A program made the translations under genes and the position numbers. Positions 61,344-64,000 of a DNA stretch of 64,000 bases are shown one piece after another. A model generated the notes under the pieces. The model did no database searches and was not told the DNA's origin. It saw only the letters and a program-made list of their open reading frames with translations. Position 1 is the stretch's first letter, and every line of letters begins with the position of its first letter. Location: positions 310,001-374,000 of the forward strand of contig NZ_JAMFMA010000001.1 in the NCBI RefSeq assembly GCF_023502425.1, read 5' to 3'. The stretch is from Flagellimonas spongiicola (lineage in GTDB: Bacteria; Bacteroidota; Bacteroidia; Flavobacteriales; Flavobacteriaceae).

Positions 61344-62504
61344 ATGAAAGGGAAATGGTATTACGCATTTGTGGCGATTCTAGTGATCTGGGCCTGTTCT
61401 TCGGACAGCTCTAATCCAACACCGGGGACGGATGATGATGGTATGGGAGGGGGCACCGATGATGAGGTTCCTGTAACCTTTGATAGAGGGGCAATGCTTA
61501 CGAACTGGGCGGATAATATCATCATTCCTTCATATCAAGCTTTTCAAACTGATTTGGCGGCATTGCAAACTGCTTTTGAAACATTTGAATCGGATAAAAG
61601 TGAAATAAATCTGCAAGCTTTTAGACAAGCATGGGAAGTAGCATACATTACCTGGCAAAAAGTTTCCATGTTTGAAATTGGGCCAGCTGAATCAGCAGGA
61701 TACAGACTGAACATGAATACCTACCCAGCGGATACGGATTTGATAAATGACCATATCACAACTGGCACCTATGATTTGACGCTTCCATCAAACAGGGATT
61801 CAAAAGGCTTTCCGGCTTTGGATTACTTGTTGAACGGCCTTGCAGCAGATGATACGGCATTATTGGATTTATGGACCAATGGTGCTGAGACCGATAATAC
61901 CATGGCATTTATTACCGCATTGCTTGCAGATATGACCGCGTTAACCAATACTGTGGTAGGCGATTGGGAAGGTTCTTACAGAAATACCTTTGTGAGTAAC
62001 GACGGTTCTTCCGCTACAGCCTCCGTAGATCGCTATGTCAACGATTTTATCTTTTACTACGAAAAATTTCTTAGAGCAGGGAAGATGGGAATTCCATTAG
62101 GTGTTTTCTCGGGAACTCCTGCGCCAAATACCATTGAAGTTTTTTACAAATCAGAATTGAGTAAAACTATGTTTCTGACCGGTATGGACGCGGTACAGGA
62201 TTTCTTTAATGGAAAACACTTTGCTTCTGCAACCACAGGGGAAAGTTTAGCATCCTATTTGGGTGCCTTGAACACCCTAAAGGATGGGGCTGATTTAGCA
62301 GAAGTTATTAATGATCAAATGAATGAGGCACGTGACCTTGTCAATGGCTTGGGAACATTCAGAGATGAAATTGAAAACAATACACCACCAACTAATATGC
62401 TTTTGGCATATGATGAGGTACAACGCGTAGTGCCATTGTTCAAAGTGGATATGGTTTCTGCTATGAGCATTAGTATCGACTTTGTGGACGCTGATGGGGA
62501 TTAA
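61344..62504 (+). CDS. imelysin-family lipoprotein (M75/EfeO-like)
   Basis: A 386-residue lipoprotein with lipobox IWAC (Cys18), a Gly/Asp spacer, and two similar four-helix imelysin halves (FRQAWEVAYITWQKVSMFEIGPAE, in two parts; SVDRYVNDFIFYYEKFLRAGKMGIP, in two parts). Imelysin-like proteins bind or help import iron. The usual GxHxxE motif is GFPALD at 155-160 here, so both the His and the Glu are changed (Pro157, Asp160); the protein may not bind metal at that site in the classical way. The HTTM gene starts on its stop (TAATG). Confidence 0.92.
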   Translation: MKGKWYYAFVAILVIWACSSDSSNPTPGTDDDGMGGGTDDEVPVTFDRGAMLTNWADNIIIPSYQAFQTDLAALQTAFETFESDKSEINLQAFRQAWEVAYITWQKVSMFEIGPAESAGYRLNMNTYPADTDLINDHITTGTYDLTLPSNRDSKGFPALDYLLNGLAADDTALLDLWTNGAETDNTMAFITALLADMTALTNTVVGDWEGSYRNTFVSNDGSSATASVDRYVNDFIFYYEKFLRAGKMGIPLGVFSGTPAPNTIEVFYKSELSKTMFLTGMDAVQDFFNGKHFASATTGESLASYLGALNTLKDGADLAEVINDQMNEARDLVNGLGTFRDEIENNTPPTNMLLAYDEVQRVVPLFKVDMVSAMSISIDFVDADGD

Positions 62505-63871
62505 TGACATTCAATCTTAAAAAATACCTGAATACCAGTATGGAGGCCGCCCCTTTGGCGGTCTTTCGTATTTTTTTCGGGTTAATGATGTTGGGCAGTA
62601 TTGTCCGGTTTTGGGCCTATGGCTGGATAGAAAAATTGTATCTAGAGCCCGAATTCCATTTTTCCTATTATGGTTTTGAATGGGTAAGGCCATTGGGAAA
62701 TATTACATATCTCTTATTTCTAGTTTGTGCCTTGAGTTCTATTGGTATTGCGCTGGGTTACAAGTATAGATCATCCATTCTTTTGTTCTTTCTATCGTTT
62801 ACTTACATCGAATTGATGGACAAGACAACCTACCTTAACCATTACTACTTTATAAGTGCGCTGTCGTTTTTAATGCTGTTTCTTCCAGCAAACAGCTATT
62901 TTTCAATGGATGCGAAAAGCAATAAAGCATTGCGCTTCCAAAGAATACCTAAATGGACCATAGATAGTATCAAATTAATGTTGGCCGTGGTCTATATCTA
63001 TGCCGGAATTGCCAAATTGAATTCAGATTGGTTGGTGGACGCTATGCCCCTAAAAATATGGTTGCCATCAAAATTTGATATTCCAATTATAGGAGAATTG
63101 ATGACCAAAGAATGGGTTCACTTTGGATTTAGTTGGGGTGGCGCCTTATATGATTTGAGCATACCTTTTTTGTTGTTATGGAGTAGGACACGCTTTTTGG
63201 GATTTTTCCTAGTGTTATTCTTTCATATTATCACTAGAATATTGTTTCCAATCGGGATGTTTCCCTACATCATGATTGTGTCGGCTTTGATATTTTTTGA
63301 TCCGGCGTTGCATCAGCGCATATTAGCCATTATGTCGAAATGGCTTCGTGCGGATAAATCGGTATTTGACAATGGCAAAGCTTTGTCTTTCGCGCATCAA
63401 CCCCTACATAAATTAAAATATGTTTTGGTGTCGGTCTTTTTTGCGTTCCAAGTACTGTTCCCATGGCGTTATTTGTTATATCCTGGTGAACTGTTTTGGA
63501 CGGAAGAAGGTTATCGCTTTTCATGGCGGGTCATGCTTATGGAAAAGTCAGGATACGCGCAATTTAAGATTGTGGATAGCGTAAGCGGGAAATGGTTCTA
63601 TGTTGACAATTCCGATTTTCTTACTCCTTTTCAAGAAAAGCAAATGTCTTTCCAGCCTGATTTTATTTTAGAATACGCACATTACTTAAAATCCCATTTT
63701 GAAAATGATGGGCATAAAAACATTGCAATCTATGTTGACTGCCAAGTGGCTTTGAATGGCAGGTTGAGTCAACCTTATATAGACCCAACAGTGGATTTAA
63801 CAAAGGAAAAAGAATCGTTTAAACACAAAACCTGGATATTACCATTTAAGGATGAAATCAAAGGGATTTAA
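62504..63871 (+). CDS. HTTM-domain membrane protein
   Basis: A 455-residue membrane protein of the HTTM family (horizontally transferred transmembrane domain, related to vitamin K-dependent gamma-carboxylase). Several hydrophobic helices occur between residues about 18 and 300 (AVFRIFFGLMMLGSIVRFWAYGW, in two parts; YKYRSSILLFFLSFTYIELMDKTTYLNHYYF, in two parts; IKLMLAVVYIYAGIAKLNSDW). A soluble C-terminal part follows (WRVMLMEKSGYAQFKIVD). Its role in the imelysin operon is unknown. It overlaps the imelysin stop by one base and the next gene by 20 bases. Confidence 0.9.
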   Translation: MTFNLKKYLNTSMEAAPLAVFRIFFGLMMLGSIVRFWAYGWIEKLYLEPEFHFSYYGFEWVRPLGNITYLLFLVCALSSIGIALGYKYRSSILLFFLSFTYIELMDKTTYLNHYYFISALSFLMLFLPANSYFSMDAKSNKALRFQRIPKWTIDSIKLMLAVVYIYAGIAKLNSDWLVDAMPLKIWLPSKFDIPIIGELMTKEWVHFGFSWGGALYDLSIPFLLLWSRTRFLGFFLVLFFHIITRILFPIGMFPYIMIVSALIFFDPALHQRILAIMSKWLRADKSVFDNGKALSFAHQPLHKLKYVLVSVFFAFQVLFPWRYLLYPGELFWTEEGYRFSWRVMLMEKSGYAQFKIVDSVSGKWFYVDNSDFLTPFQEKQMSFQPDFILEYAHYLKSHFENDGHKNIAIYVDCQVALNGRLSQPYIDPTVDLTKEKESFKHKTWILPFKDEIKGI

Positions 63872-64000
63872 AAGCACAATTTTACTGCTACTATTATTTT
63901 CAAGTGCTGGTTGGGGACAGTCCAAACTTACTGGGAAGGTTGTAGGTGGTGATGGAATTGGTTTGCCAGATGCAGAAGTCTATATTACTGAATTACAGAA
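63852..64000 (+). CDS. TonB-dependent receptor, 5' end
   Basis: The ORF starts at the ATG at 63852, inside the end of the HTTM gene, and runs off the window. A signal peptide (MKSKGFKSTILLLLLFSSAG, cleavage near WGQ) is followed by the start of a carboxypeptidase-regulatory-like domain (LTGKVVGGDGIGLPDAEVYI), the usual N-terminal extension of Bacteroidota TonB-dependent receptors. With imelysin, DUF4856 and HTTM upstream, an iron- or metal-related outer-membrane receptor is expected. The receptor call rests on about 49 residues plus context. Confidence 0.75.
   Translation, partial: MKSKGFKSTILLLLLFSSAGWGQSKLTGKVVGGDGIGLPDAEVYITELQ

Overview
The window is chromosomal DNA from a member of the Bacteroidota, very probably a marine Flavobacteriaceae. 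The evidence is lineage-typical families (DUF3276/PUR, MnmD, DUF4197, DUF4856, a type B T9SS C-terminal domain, a cyclophilin-FKBP fusion, a DnaJ with a halved zinc finger, a 315-residue NusB), TAnnTTTG promoter boxes in place of -10 hexamers, the lack of clear Shine-Dalgarno sequences, and many lipoproteins. Nearly all of it is ordinary, densely packed, syntenic-looking chromosome. I see no rRNA, tRNA, transposase, integrase or CRISPR array.

Layout. 1-3 kb: end of a DUF3570 outer-membrane gene, prfA, pyrF. 3-11 kb: a membrane-anchored AraC regulator, a DUF4197 lipoprotein, purU and the large fused mutase icmF. 11-14.3 kb: an Lrp regulator and secreted or lipid-anchored enzymes. 14.3-17.2 kb: a nitrogen-uptake cluster (PII, Amt, outer-membrane barrel). 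17.4-21.1 kb: small membrane proteins with crcB, a MazG-like pyrophosphohydrolase, ilvE, DUF4920 and mnmD. 21-24 kb: an epimerase, grpE and dnaJ. 24-29.3 kb: a NatAB-like ABC pair, MscS, a DUF6268 barrel and an NtrC-type regulator without a DNA-binding domain. 30-32.5 kb: PPK2 and an M28 peptidase. 32.5-34.8 kb: four tandem cysteine-bearing lipoproteins. 35-41 kb: CFBP immunophilin, two micro-ORFs, a cold-shock protein, LVIVD-type lipoproteins, 1-Cys peroxiredoxin and small redox/stress genes. 41-50 kb: SBF transporter, acyltransferase, a putative metalloprotease/lipoprotein pair, M14 peptidase, PUR protein and ABC exporter. 50-58.9 kb: nusB, DUF1573, yajC, a Tat-exported oxidoreductase, pepT, pyrD and a large T9SS substrate. 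59-64 kb: HMG-CoA lyase, then a DUF4856 / imelysin / HTTM / TonB-receptor operon running off the edge.

The least explained items are three. (1) A family of tiny single-helix membrane proteins (59, 27 and 28 residues) at two separate loci; they align without gaps over 27 residues and are too short for ordinary gene calling. (2) The tandem array of four lipoproteins with an almost fixed N-terminal half and a diversified four-cysteine C-terminal half, plus a duplicated upstream region. (3) A short promoter-to-terminator unit between dnaJ and the ABC operon that may be a small RNA or a 28-codon micro-gene. The imelysin operon also carries palindromes around its promoter that look like a metal-responsive operator.
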